64,000 bases of DNA from Thalassoglobus polymorphus (GTDB lineage: Bacteria; Planctomycetota; Planctomycetia; Planctomycetales; Planctomycetaceae): contig NZ_CP036267.1 in the NCBI RefSeq assembly GCF_007744255.1, positions 5,778,001-5,842,000 on the forward strand, read 5' to 3'. Under the pieces are notes generated by a model. It was not told the DNA's origin. It was given only the letters and a program-made list of their open reading frames with translations, and made no database searches. Positions within the stretch are counted from its first letter, which is position 1, and every line of letters starts with the position of its first letter. A program made the translations under genes and the position numbers. Shown here in pieces: positions 38,645-47,484 of this stretch.

Positions 38645-39514
38645 CTACTTCGCTCTGGCGACTTTAGCGACTTTGTGAAAGTGGAGTTCAACTTCCCGAT
38701 CGACGACCCGGCGAAGACCTTCAGCGAGACAGCGCGGTTCGTTGTCTTGTTCTCCACGCTGAATGATCTCTTCCAGGGAAGTCCCGGGAGGTACGGTGAA
38801 TGTGCTTTGCTGAATGATTTGATTCCCGGCATCAAGCTCGGGGACAATGAAATGGCACGTCGCCCCATAGCTGAGCATGTGGTGACTATAGGCGTCATGA
38901 TACGGGCGGAAGCCTGGAAATGATGGCAGGACTCCGTGATGTAAGTTGATGATTCGCCCCCCTGCAAACTCCCAGCAGGCACGGGGCGGAACGATACGCA
39001 TGTATCTCGCCAGGACGATGTAGTCGACGTCGTACTCATCAAACAGGCTTACGAATTTGTCGTCATCGGGAACACCCTTGGAATCCCCGATATTGTGGAA
39101 TTCGACACCGAACTGTTCCGCGATTCCGCGACACGCATCCCGGTTTCCAATCATCACCGGGACAGTCGCGTTGAGTCGTTTGTCGCGAATATCTCGCAGC
39201 ACTGCGAGTGCTGGTTCCGGGCGATAGGTTGTGCAAAGTGCAATTCGAGGTGGACGTTCATGTTCATCACGAGCCCAAACTCGAATCTTCAACCCTTTGA
39301 GTTCCCCGATCTGATTCATCCGCTCTCGCAGCACTGAAATCGGCTCATCCTCGACCGGCCATTCCATACGAATCAGCATCGCGAACAGTTGCTCAAAGTC
39401 GCGGTCGTACATTTGAATTTCATGAAGATTCGCCCCGGACTGTGTCACGTAGTGGACGATCGGATCTGCAAGCCCACGATGATCAGGACCAACAGCGGTG
39501 ATAATGACCTGCAT
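38645..39514 (-). CDS. purU: formyltetrahydrofolate deformylase
   Basis: The 289-residue enzyme hydrolyses 10-formyl-tetrahydrofolate to formate and tetrahydrofolate. It has an N-terminal ACT domain (VGPDHRGLADPIVHYVTQ). The formyltransferase domain carries the catalytic Asn/His/Asp set in RIINLHHGVLPSFPG and VPELDAGNQI, with the SYGATCHFI segment before the Asp. Length and order are as in E. coli PurU. It releases one-carbon units as formate, which may connect to the FhcA/methanofuran branch elsewhere in the window. Confidence 0.95.
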   Translation of the reverse strand: MQVIITAVGPDHRGLADPIVHYVTQSGANLHEIQMYDRDFEQLFAMLIRMEWPVEDEPISVLRERMNQIGELKGLKIRVWARDEHERPPRIALCTTYRPEPALAVLRDIRDKRLNATVPVMIGNRDACRGIAEQFGVEFHNIGDSKGVPDDDKFVSLFDEYDVDYIVLARYMRIVPPRACWEFAGGRIINLHHGVLPSFPGFRPYHDAYSHHMLSYGATCHFIVPELDAGNQIIQQSTFTVPPGTSLEEIIQRGEQDNEPRCLAEGLRRVVDREVELHFHKVAKVARAK

Positions 39515-39762
39515 AAAATTGACTCAATTCTCTGTATGTCTCTTTGCGAATTCCAGAAAAAGAAACAGGGCAAAATTCAGCGAGGAATCGCGCTGAGGAA
39601 TCACGGAAACGAATCGCTGAAGAGCCCCAACAGCAAAAATTTCAGCAAGCACGGGGAGTAGAGCAAGTATTGAAATGCGCTAACGCAGGCGACTTCGGAA
39701 AGGGGGCAAAAACCGCCGAGCAACAGACTCGGGGCCTGTTGCTCAGCAGACATGACTGAAAA

Positions 39763-40611
39763 TTAAAGGATTTTCGAACGCAACTCTTCAAGCAAGCTGA
39801 CGGCACCTCCGACGTCCGCTTTCTGCTGATCGCGATCTTCCGGAATTTCTCGCTCAATCGTGAGTGGTCCGGTATAACCGATTTCTTTGAGCGTCCGCAG
39901 ATAAGTTTCCATGCCGACATCACCTTGGCCGAGTGCGACTTCACAACCCCACGCCGCACCTCGTTCGCCTTCAGGTGCCCACGTTCCATCTTTGCAATGG
40001 ACACTCCGGACAAGATGCCCGACTTTCTTCAGTGCTTCGATCGGATCGCCTGTGCCGTAGAGAATCATGTTGGCTGGATCAAAGTTGATGAAGAGATTGT
40101 CGCGGTCGACATCGCTGATGAATTCAAGAAGATGGTCCGCCGTTTCCTGACCGGTTTCCAGGTTCAGTTGTTGACCATTCTTTTTGATGTAGTCCAACAA
40201 ATCGCGAGTCACTTCCAGCAGCCCTTTGTAATCGTCTCCGTTTCGATCTTCCGGAACGAATCCAATATGCAGAGCGACTGTCTGGACGCCGAGCAGCTTC
40301 GCGAAGTCGGCGATTTCTTTCATTTCCTGAGCACGCGCCGCACGTGTCTCTTGAGGAACGAGCCCGACTGTTTTGACAGTCTCAGAGATGCTCGCATAAC
40401 TTTCCCCTTCGAAGCCTCCGAAAACACATGTGACTTCGATTCCAGCGTTTTTGCACTTCTGCAAGAAATCTTTCGCGGTTTGTTCCGTTCGAGTTTCCTG
40501 ATGTGGAGCGTGAATCTGAACTGTTGGGACTTTCAACTCTTCCACAACATCAAGACGAACTCCCAAACCAGCATCGACAGAGGTAAACACCCCGATAGGC
40601 CATTGACTCAT
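39763..40611 (-). CDS. TIM-barrel sugar phosphate isomerase/epimerase-like protein
   Basis: The 282-residue protein is a xylose-isomerase-like TIM barrel (AP endonuclease 2 superfamily). Metal-ligand candidates lie on successive strands: Glu in LNLETGQE, Asp in INFDPANM, His in VRSVHCKDG and Glu in LTIEREIPED. Such genes are numerous in planctomycetes and act on sugars or polyols, with the substrate unknown. It is 248 bp upstream of purU on the same strand and is probably not functionally linked. Confidence 0.88.
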   Translation of the reverse strand: MSQWPIGVFTSVDAGLGVRLDVVEELKVPTVQIHAPHQETRTEQTAKDFLQKCKNAGIEVTCVFGGFEGESYASISETVKTVGLVPQETRAARAQEMKEIADFAKLLGVQTVALHIGFVPEDRNGDDYKGLLEVTRDLLDYIKKNGQQLNLETGQETADHLLEFISDVDRDNLFINFDPANMILYGTGDPIEALKKVGHLVRSVHCKDGTWAPEGERGAAWGCEVALGQGDVGMETYLRTLKEIGYTGPLTIEREIPEDRDQQKADVGGAVSLLEELRSKIL

Positions 40612-40964
40612 TGATATTCCCCTGAAATAAAATTCGACCGTCTCGTTTTAGACAGTGCCATGATCAACAGTCTGTTGCTGTCATTCTTGACAGTGTCTTA
40701 GCGAAACTGCAATTCTTGTAACAACACCCGATGAGAGACGTCTCTCGGGTCAACTTGTCCGGTTCTGTCTTGTGGTCGAGATCGTGTGCAAGACCAGACA
40801 ATTTCCATCGCTCACAATAGAACGTAGACAATATAACAACTCGTGCACCCTGACTCTATTGCACCGAGCACCTCCAGAGATTGAATGCCTGTACTGCTCA
40901 GGAGTATGCCCGAAGTCCTCTTCAGCGTGAATACCCGAAGAGTGATCAAACTAATGGAACACAA
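40612..40964. other. intergenic region
   Basis: A 353-bp space between divergent genes. The yraN frame extends to a TTG at 40881 within it. No promoter with good boxes, repeat or RNA gene was recognised. Confidence 0.4.
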
Positions 40965-41360
40965 ATGCAGATTGGCTGGCTGAATCGTTTGTTGGGGAAT
41001 CGTGGAGAGCGAGCAGCAGCCCGATTCCTGAAGAAGTCAGGCTATCGCATTCTGGCGCGACAAGCTCGCAATCAAATTGGTGAGATTGATCTCATCGCCC
41101 GAGATGGTGAGACGATCGTCTTTGTAGAGGTAAAAACAAGATCTTCAGCGACGACCGGTCACCCCAGCGAAGCGGTCGGATTTCAAAAGCAGAAACAGCT
41201 CACGCGGACCGCACTCGCCTGGCTAAAACAAAGGAACTTACTTGATCACCGCTGTCGTTTTGATGTTGTCTCCATCATCTGGCAGGACGGGAAAACACCT
41301 GTCATCGAACACTTCATTCACGCTTTCGAAGCGGTTGGTCACGGTCAGTTTTATTCCTGA
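40965..41360 (+). CDS. YraN family (UPF0102) predicted endonuclease
   Basis: The 131-residue protein has the restriction-endonuclease-like core GEIDLIARDGETIVFVEVKT, containing the D...ExK catalytic pattern. The family's GERAAARFLKKSGYRIL precedes it and SEAVGFQKQKQLTRTA follows. YraN proteins are universal but poorly understood. The ATG at 40965 fits the family; an in-frame TTG at 40881 would add 28 residues. It is convergent with the aminotransferase gene, and a repeat lies between them. Confidence 0.9.
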   Translation: MQIGWLNRLLGNRGERAAARFLKKSGYRILARQARNQIGEIDLIARDGETIVFVEVKTRSSATTGHPSEAVGFQKQKQLTRTALAWLKQRNLLDHRCRFDVVSIIWQDGKTPVIEHFIHAFEAVGHGQFYS

Positions 41361-41417
41361 CGTCAGAGGCTTCTCGCCGCGAGGTGGAGTGTGAAGATCA
41401 ACTCGAAAGATGCTCTA
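41355..41417 (+). repeat. TAGAGCA palindromic element (partial copy)
   Basis: Only the right half remains: CTCGCCGCGAGGTGGAGTG, then ACTCGAAAGATGCTCTA. It begins at the yraN stop codon region and ends 5 bp from the stop codon of the convergent aminotransferase gene. Confidence 0.65.
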
Positions 41418-41421
41418 CCCA

Positions 41422-42309
41422 TCAAGATTGCCGGAAGCGTTCAATCGTTCTGGCGTATGCGGTGATGAGCTGAGAAACAACCGGACCAACAGTTCCGTCA
41501 CCGATTGTCTGGTCTTCAACTTGAGTGATCGGCAGTATTTCCGTTGTTGTTCCGGTAATAAAGAGCTCATCCAGCTTGGGTAAATCGTCACGATGAATCG
41601 TCGCTTCGCTGATTTCAACATTGCACTCCCCGGCAAGTTGAATCAACAGCTTACGCGTGATCCCCGGAAGGATGTTCTGCCCAAGTGGGGCTGTCAAAAT
41701 ACGACCGTCTCGGACACCGAACAGGCTTGTGCGAGATCCCTCGATTAGGCGATCTTCTCCATCAACGAGCAAAGCTTCTGGACAGCCAGCTTCATAGGCG
41801 GTTTGGGCAGCCATGCAATTTGCCAGCAAGTTGACCGACTTAATGTCGCATCTCTTCCAGCGGAGATCCTCTAAAATGATCACACGCGCACCAACTTTTC
41901 TCAGCTCCTGATACGGATCTTTGAAGTGTGCGACATAGATCAACTCACTCGGAGTTGGCGGAGTAGTTGGATACCGGTGTATTCGCGGTGCGACTCCGCG
42001 CGTCACCTGAATGTAGACTGTCCCTTCTGTGACATCGCTGGCAGCGACAGTTTCTCGAACACGCTGAGCGATGATGTCAGCATCTGCCGGGAGTTGCAAT
42101 TTTTCGAAGTTCCGTTTCAACCTCGCGATATGGTCATCAAAGAGAAACGGTTTTCCGCCGTAAACACGGAGAACTTCGTAGATTGCATCTCCAAACAGAA
42201 ATGCCCGATCAAGCACCGAAACCTTGGCTTCAGAGAGCGGCATTTGCGTACCGTTCCAGTTGGCCAATGGGACTTGATCGAACATCTGACTGACATCGGG
42301 GTCGTACAT
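41422..42309 (-). CDS. PLP class IV aminotransferase (D-amino-acid or branched-chain type)
   Basis: The 295-residue enzyme is a fold-type IV aminotransferase with the PLP lysine at position 157 (DIKSVNLLANCMAAQ). VTRGVAPRIHRYP resembles D-alanine transaminase, and EGSRTSLFGVRDG is the usual cofactor segment. IlvE and Dat are close relatives. The D-amino-acid type fits best from these motifs, which would supply D-glutamate or D-alanine for cell wall synthesis. Its ATG overlaps the stop of the cyclophilin gene (TAATG), so the two are probably translationally coupled. Confidence 0.88.
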   Translation of the reverse strand: MYDPDVSQMFDQVPLANWNGTQMPLSEAKVSVLDRAFLFGDAIYEVLRVYGGKPFLFDDHIARLKRNFEKLQLPADADIIAQRVRETVAASDVTEGTVYIQVTRGVAPRIHRYPTTPPTPSELIYVAHFKDPYQELRKVGARVIILEDLRWKRCDIKSVNLLANCMAAQTAYEAGCPEALLVDGEDRLIEGSRTSLFGVRDGRILTAPLGQNILPGITRKLLIQLAGECNVEISEATIHRDDLPKLDELFITGTTTEILPITQVEDQTIGDGTVGPVVSQLITAYARTIERFRQS

Positions 42310-43430
42310 TATTCTGGAATCGTCTTAGGTTTGTAATCGTGGTTTCGTTTGCGAATGACTGTCGCTTTTTCAATCACATCGTTTTTTTGCAATGAGCGTA
42401 CCACATCAAGCCCTTCGACAACGCGACCGAAAACGGTGTGTACGCTACTGGGGCTGATCTCCCGGTCCAGGTGCGGTGTTGGCAGGTGAGTGATAAAGAA
42501 CTGCGAGCCACCAGTATCTTTCCCGGCATGAGCCATGCTCAATGTTCCGGAGAAGTGGCGACGTGCGTTCGGCTGGTAGGCTTCACATTCAATGTTGTAA
42601 CCAGGTCCGCCGCTGCCAGCTCTTTGTGGGTTGGTTTTACTGAGTGGGCAGCCTCCTTGTGCCATGAAGTTTGGAATCACTCGATGGAACAGCAAACCGT
42701 CGTAGAATCCTTTTTCGACTAAACTCACAAAGTTGGCAACCGTGTTTGGAGCTTCGTTCTCGAAGAGTTCAAGAATAATGTCGCCTCGGCTAGTTTCAAA
42801 TTTCACACGAGGAAGTTGATCGTCCCCGGTGGCAGCTGCTTCTTTTTCTCGAATCGCCTTCTCTTTCGCCCAATAGTCGATATAGGTCTCAGACGTTCCC
42901 AGATATTGCCCTCCCAGGTCTCCGAGAAGTTGACCTTTCTTCTTCGCCAGACTGAGAATGCGGTGGGCATCCTCAAAGTTGTGCTCGGCGAAATTTGCGA
43001 CACCCGCAAAGTTGGCAGCCACATCATTTTGGGTATCCGCTTTCAGGACAGCTTCAGCAACGGCTTTTGTAGTCGGATAGTCATTGCGACTGAAGGAGAA
43101 CTGCATCAGTTCATTTGCGACTTCCAGAGTTGTCTCATCCTTTGGGTTCTTTTCGAGTTCTCCTACGACTTTTTGCCCCAGCCCCGGGAAGATCTCATTC
43201 TGCAGTCGTGTCGCAATTTGGGTGTATTCTTTGACAAGCCCTTCTCGCTGCGCGGGAGTCGCTTTTTGTGCTTCTGCCTGTAGCTCTTTCAGTCGAGTGA
43301 AGGAATCTTCACGGACTTTCAACAGTTGCTCCCAAGAGAGTTCTGCTTGCTTCTCTTGAGCATTCGCGGGACCACTCCCGGAAAATAGAAACAGAGCAAG
43401 AAGCAATGCACAATGGATTCGTATAAACAT
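42309..43430 (-). CDS. secreted cyclophilin-type peptidylprolyl isomerase
   Basis: The 373-residue protein has a signal peptide ([18 protein letters not shown]). A helical, TPR-like N-terminal region spans about residues 30–200. A cyclophilin domain follows ([33 protein letters not shown] with the catalytic Arg, [16 protein letters not shown]). It catalyses proline isomerisation in exported proteins. GGAG precedes the ATG on the coding strand. The stop overlaps the ATG of the class IV aminotransferase. The long helical extension is common in planctomycete cyclophilins but of unknown use. Confidence 0.9.
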   Translation of the reverse strand: MFIRIHCALLLALFLFSGSGPANAQEKQAELSWEQLLKVREDSFTRLKELQAEAQKATPAQREGLVKEYTQIATRLQNEIFPGLGQKVVGELEKNPKDETTLEVANELMQFSFSRNDYPTTKAVAEAVLKADTQNDVAANFAGVANFAEHNFEDAHRILSLAKKKGQLLGDLGGQYLGTSETYIDYWAKEKAIREKEAAATGDDQLPRVKFETSRGDIILELFENEAPNTVANFVSLVEKGFYDGLLFHRVIPNFMAQGGCPLSKTNPQRAGSGGPGYNIECEAYQPNARRHFSGTLSMAHAGKDTGGSQFFITHLPTPHLDREISPSSVHTVFGRVVEGLDVVRSLQKNDVIEKATVIRKRNHDYKPKTIPE

Positions 43431-44073
43431 TTGATCTCCGAAAATATGGATGTTCTAACTGGACAGCGTCTCATGAAATTTCGTGTCACATCGAGTTGAG
43501 TCAGTTGCACAAAATCGTTAACGGACAAAACTCGAACAGTGCCGACTCGGATCGTGACTCAACGAACCCGGTTGAAACCACATTCATCGCAACCGATCTC
43601 ACACAAATTCTTTACGGAGAAAACACTCCGAAAAAACACGCTGCCAAAAGTTCGCGTGAACCTGAATTCATTCCGTGAGTCTAAAGAACAGAAAGAGTTC
43701 GCAAAAGTGTGGATCAAATCTGAATGGAAACTCTTGCTTCCGAGGAGAGCAAAATTGTTCTCAAAATCAGTGAGAATTCTTGATCCTTTGCCAAAATGAG
43801 CCGTTTTCACCAGTGAGTAGCAAATAAAAACCGTAGAAAAGCGAAGACAAAACGAATTCTCCCACTCTTTGAGAGAACGTTGACACGTTTTTCGATCAGT
43901 CTACTAACCCGTTCAATTCAAATTTAGAAAGGAACAGTCCGTTACAAATCGTGAACCATTCCGCTTAGAACAATTCCAATGCTTCTCTTGTCCGCGAAGT
44001 ACGTTTTCACAAGTCCGTACGCTGATGCCACGAGACAGTACTGTTAAGACGGATTATGGATTTGCCCTAGAAC
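43431..44073. other. intergenic region
   Basis: A 643-bp AT-richer space between divergent genes. Short overlapping frames on both strands lack protein features. It contains one promoter-like pair of boxes (43880–43907) but no repeat copy and no recognisable RNA gene. Confidence 0.4.
43880..43907 (+). promoter_or_regulatory. sigma-70-like promoter candidate
   Basis: A perfect TTGACA (43880–43885) is followed after 16 bp by TACTAA (43902–43907), a four-of-six match to TATAAT. It points toward the small membrane protein gene about 170 bp downstream. Sequence match only. Confidence 0.35.
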
Positions 44074-44478
44074 ATGAACAAACCTACTGAAGTCGTTGTC
44101 ATCGGCAGATCGGGAAATCAAATTCGAGATCTGCAAAGTCTGGGTCTTTCGGAATCGAAGTCGTTCACTGCACTGGAGGGTAAGACGATGAAATTTAAAT
44201 TCGCAGAACAATCGCTCAGAAGATGGAAAACAATCTCCGTCGCAGGCTTCGGTTTGACTGGAGTCGGTCTGGCGTGCATCGTGCTGATCATTGGACAGTT
44301 GGCTCCTCCAATTCTGAATGGAGAGGCCCCTGAAGTTTCGACTTTGGAAATGGCAATCGAAGCGACCATCGGACTGATCTTTCTGGTCGCCGGCTTCACA
44401 ATGATGGTGATCGGGTCGGACCCCTTCGAGGATTCGACCAACGCATTTCGCTTCGATCAGGATCAGGAACGGACATAA
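44074..44478 (+). CDS. small two-helix membrane protein of unknown function
   Basis: The 134-residue protein has a soluble N-terminus of about 50 residues. Two membrane helices follow (about 53–77, ISVAGFGLTGVGLACIVLII, and about 95–115, ATIGLIFLVAGFTMMVIG), then an acidic C-terminal tail. No known family is recognised. A methionine at residue 39 (MKFKFAEQ) is an alternative start. The next gene also encodes a membrane protein of unknown function, but a repeat separates them. Confidence 0.6.
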   Translation: MNKPTEVVVIGRSGNQIRDLQSLGLSESKSFTALEGKTMKFKFAEQSLRRWKTISVAGFGLTGVGLACIVLIIGQLAPPILNGEAPEVSTLEMAIEATIGLIFLVAGFTMMVIGSDPFEDSTNAFRFDQDQERT

Positions 44479-44910
44479 GCCTCGCTTGGTAGCATACTGA
44501 AGATGTGAAGCGATGAACCTGCTGGAGGTTCATTCATTGAGGTGTGTCCTAACAACAAGGCAACTCCTGCTAGAGCAGTTTGCTCTAGCGTGTGCCCGTG
44601 AAGAACGCATTTCTCTAGTAAAATTACTGTTCGCCACGAGGCAGAACCTGCAACCCGTTTCGAAAGATGCTCTAAGGAGATGTATACAGGTTCGAATGCT
44701 GCCACTGCGGCTTGCTCGCCCGTTCCGTCTTTTCTCCTACCGATTCCCTCTGTTTTCTGCTCGGACATGCTTGATTCGGGAGAGGTTTTTCCGCTTTTAA
44801 TTGCTATCTGCGAATTGCAATCTGCCAAGTGATTCACATAGTGTTCGAGAAAAGCGAATTCGGGCCTCTCAACTGTTCATTGATTTTCCACTAATGAGAC
44901 GGATAGAGAA
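44479..44910. other. intergenic region with one repeat copy
   Basis: A 432-bp space that contains a full TAGAGCA element (44571–44674). Nothing else is recognised. Confidence 0.5.
44571..44674 (+). repeat. TAGAGCA palindromic element (reference copy)
   Basis: A 104-bp copy from TAGAGCA to TGCTCTA. Nested inverted repeats are visible: the outer ends; an inner TAGAGCA-GTT-TGCTCTA at the left end; TGCCCGTG pairing with CACGAGGCA; and GAACGCATTT pairing with the segment around TTACTGTTC (AAATGCTGTTC in other copies). The whole could fold into one long imperfect hairpin. Confidence 0.92.
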
Positions 44911-46176
44911 ATGGCGTTGTTTGAGCGAAAGCGATTTGTCTGGAATGAGCCCTGGTTCTTTCAACAACGAATCAGAACTACGAAGTCGTGGGTCAACCTG
45001 GTTCTCCTGCTGAGTGCAATCGCTGGCGGTCTTGGCGCCCTTCTTTACTTTTCAGTCCCGGCTGGACAGCAGCCGAATCTCTTCGAAATCATCGGCATGA
45101 GTCTCGGCGCGGCAGCGGCTGTGTGGTGGGTTCTCGACGGAACCGAAACACGACGCCAAGCAGTCTTGATGGAAGACTCTATTGTTGTTGGTGGCGACAT
45201 GGGGAAATACTCGAGCCCGGAAACGTTCAAGCTAGCGGAGATTCCAGGTGCCGCCATTGTGATGCCCGAAGAATCAAAATGGCCGGAACCTGCCCTCTTT
45301 TTTCATTACGATGGAGAAGAGCAAGCCATTGGAATTGATCGAAAAGCCGGACTCTCGCGTTTGGCACAAGCACTGCATGATGTCGGGCTTCCCATTCGAC
45401 TCGATGGCTGGGAACCGGGAGGAGAGAGTGAGTTCGCGAAAGAGTTTGCCTGGGAGGCAGATCCGAACACTGTCACAGGAAAGGCTAAGATCGAGACGTT
45501 ACCGGAAAGAACCCCAAGCTTAATGACTCCCGGAGGGATCATCGTCGCAATCATTACTCAGTGCTGGGCAATTGTACTCTGGCTGGTCATTGTGGCAGCC
45601 GCCGTCTACTACGGTTATCAGAATTTCAACAACCTGGGAGTCGTTCGTTTGGGACTCCTGATTGTGATGTCCATCGGCACGATGTATATCGCTGGCGTCT
45701 ACACAGATCGATACGCAAGTGCGAAAACTGCCAAAGGGCTCACTCGGATGGCGACCGATCAAATCCGAAAACGGGATGGACTTCAAGTCGATCCAGATGC
45801 TGAGATTCTCTTGCCTGTAGAAATTTTCACACGCGATCAGTTCGACAAGTCTGTTCAAAAAATTCACGAAATGGGCTTCCTTCAGGCAGACAAAGCTGGT
45901 CAGCGAATGCTTTATGAAGGAAAGAAAGAACGCTGGTCGATCCCCACTGAATCGATTTATTCGATCAAAATCGAAGAAGTTCAGACGGGAACTCCGGGAC
46001 AATCTGCCATAGGAGCACTGAACTACTACGTCGTCGTCACATTCGCTGCGGAGGACAAACAGGAATTTGGTTTCCGTTTCAGCGAGCGCGACTACGGAGA
46101 ATTCGACGACATCAAACGCGCTCAGGGGGGAATCAGTATCTTCGACGAATTTGATTTTCTCGTCTCGTCAAATTGA
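44911..46176 (+). CDS. membrane protein of unknown function
   Basis: The 421-residue protein has two N-terminal helices (about residues 28–48, NLVLLLSAIAGGLGALLYF, and 58–76). A soluble segment of about 120 residues follows, then two more helices (about 207–255, IIVAIITQCWAIVLWLVIVA and VRLGLLIVMSIGTMYIAGV) and a soluble C-terminal domain of about 160 residues. No named domain is recognised. A decayed repeat with a tandem 13-mer lies just downstream. Confidence 0.78.
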   Translation: MALFERKRFVWNEPWFFQQRIRTTKSWVNLVLLLSAIAGGLGALLYFSVPAGQQPNLFEIIGMSLGAAAAVWWVLDGTETRRQAVLMEDSIVVGGDMGKYSSPETFKLAEIPGAAIVMPEESKWPEPALFFHYDGEEQAIGIDRKAGLSRLAQALHDVGLPIRLDGWEPGGESEFAKEFAWEADPNTVTGKAKIETLPERTPSLMTPGGIIVAIITQCWAIVLWLVIVAAAVYYGYQNFNNLGVVRLGLLIVMSIGTMYIAGVYTDRYASAKTAKGLTRMATDQIRKRDGLQVDPDAEILLPVEIFTRDQFDKSVQKIHEMGFLQADKAGQRMLYEGKKERWSIPTESIYSIKIEEVQTGTPGQSAIGALNYYVVVTFAAEDKQEFGFRFSERDYGEFDDIKRAQGGISIFDEFDFLVSSN

Positions 46177-46190
46177 AAAACAAATCGACT

Positions 46191-46330
46191 TGAACTGAGA
46201 GCGTTTTCCAAATCGGTGTGCGCGATCGGTGTGCGCGATCGGTGTACGCGATCGGTGTACGCGATCAGTCTCGTGGCGAGCAGCCTACAATTAAGTATTG
46301 AAAGTGACCTTCGCATGTACGGCAAGTCTT
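46191..46330 (-). repeat. TAGAGCA palindromic element (decayed, expanded by a tandem 13-mer)
   Basis: It begins GAGAGCGTTTTCC, continues with four tandem 13-bp units, then CAGTCTCGTGGCGAGCAGCC and ACCTTCGCATGTACGGC. The order of blocks matches the reverse orientation of the dispersed element. Confidence 0.65.
46214..46265 (+). repeat. tandem repeat of a 13-bp unit, four copies
   Basis: Units are CGGTGTGCGCGAT twice, then CGGTGTACGCGAT twice. They sit inside a decayed copy of the dispersed palindrome, at the place where full copies have 'TTGGTTTTCAGGTTCTGC'-like sequence. Confidence 0.9.
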
Positions 46331-46398
46331 GAAATTGCTTTAAAGACCATCGCCGAAAGATGACAGGCGATCCTGCTTTTTGATAAGTTCGTCACACC

Positions 46399-47388
46399 AT
46401 GGCTGCGAACCTCACACCTCAGTATTACAAAGCTGAGGAAGCATATCGAAAAGCACAAACGACTCCGGAGCAAATTGTTGCTCTTCAGGAGATGCTGCGC
46501 ATCATCCCCAAGCACAAGGGGACGGATCACCTGCAAGGGGCGCTCAAGTCGAAACTCAAGGAGGCCCGGGAAGCATATCAGGCAGAACTGAAAACTCCCA
46601 AAGGAGGTAAAAGTTACCGCATTCCCAGGCAGGGATGCGGGACAGTCGTGGTGATTGGAGCACCGAATTCCGGGAAAAGCCGACTGGTCTCTGAGCTGAC
46701 CAATGCCTCACCAGACGTTGCGGAGTTTCCGTACACGACACGCGAACCGACAGCGGGGATGCTGGAATTTGAAGGGGCGTTGATTCAGCTGATCGACACC
46801 CCACCGATCTCGGGAAATCAGATCGAACCGTATTTAATTGACTTTGTCCGAACTGCTGATCTCGTTTTGTTTTGTTTCGATGGAAGCTCGGACGATGCTC
46901 CGCAGGAAACAGCGGATGTCTTACGTCAGCTCGAAACTCGCAAAACGGTCTTATCGGAAAAGACCGGATTCGATCCTGCTGATTTTTCGATTGTCCATGT
47001 CAAAAGCCGCTTGATTCTGACTCGCTCGAATAACCCCGAAGCAGGCATTCGTCAAGAATTGTTACAAGAAGTCCGGCCGATCGAATTCCCGGTAATCCCG
47101 ACGGATCTTGATTTTGAAGAGCAGAGAAAAGAGCTCGCCAAGTCGATCTTTGAAGCACTCGATAAGATTCGGGTGTATACCAAACGTCCGGGAGAACCTG
47201 TGGAATTGGTCGATCCTTATGTGATCCCGAATGGTGGAACCGTGGAAGAACTCGCTCACAGGGTTCACGAAGAGATTGCCATTTCGTTAAAGTTCGCAAA
47301 GGTTTGGGGGCAGGCCGACCACGATGGGCAAGCAGTGGGTCGCGAACATGTGTTGAGCGACCTCGATATTGTCGAATTGCACAGCTAA
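46399..47388 (+). CDS. DRG/Obg-like GTPase with TGS domain
   Basis: The 329-residue protein starts with a helical segment, followed by a GTPase domain with the P-loop GAPNSGKS (87–94), switch I PYTTREPTAG and G3 DTPP (133–136, where DxxG is usual). It ends with a TGS-type domain (KRPGEPVELVDPYVIPNGGT, with VWGQADHDGQAVGREHVLSDLDIVEL). This matches the DRG/Obg-like group. The G4 base-recognition motif NKxD is not evident: the corresponding strand reads IVHVKSRL. Ribosome-associated function is inferred from the family. Confidence 0.85.
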   Translation: MAANLTPQYYKAEEAYRKAQTTPEQIVALQEMLRIIPKHKGTDHLQGALKSKLKEAREAYQAELKTPKGGKSYRIPRQGCGTVVVIGAPNSGKSRLVSELTNASPDVAEFPYTTREPTAGMLEFEGALIQLIDTPPISGNQIEPYLIDFVRTADLVLFCFDGSSDDAPQETADVLRQLETRKTVLSEKTGFDPADFSIVHVKSRLILTRSNNPEAGIRQELLQEVRPIEFPVIPTDLDFEEQRKELAKSIFEALDKIRVYTKRPGEPVELVDPYVIPNGGTVEELAHRVHEEIAISLKFAKVWGQADHDGQAVGREHVLSDLDIVELHS

Positions 47389-47484
47389 TCCCTGTGATGA
47401 ATCACTGCAATGACCCCCTGTGATCCCTGCAGAGTTTTCTCACTTCACGAACCACGTTGATTAGATTCGAAACGGATTGTTGAC

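Noticed and set aside
39925-40614. 229-residue plus-strand frame
   Set aside because: It is antisense to the TIM-barrel gene, which has clear metal-ligand motifs.
43496-43810. several short frames (60–86 residues) on both strands
   Set aside because: They overlap each other in an AT-richer intergenic region, with no ribosome-binding site and no protein features.
44685-44725. tRNA-like GGTTCGAAT segment
   Set aside because: No matching acceptor, D or anticodon stems could be found around it.
46214-46265. possible CRISPR array
   Set aside because: The 13-bp units are contiguous with no spacers, so this is a simple tandem repeat.
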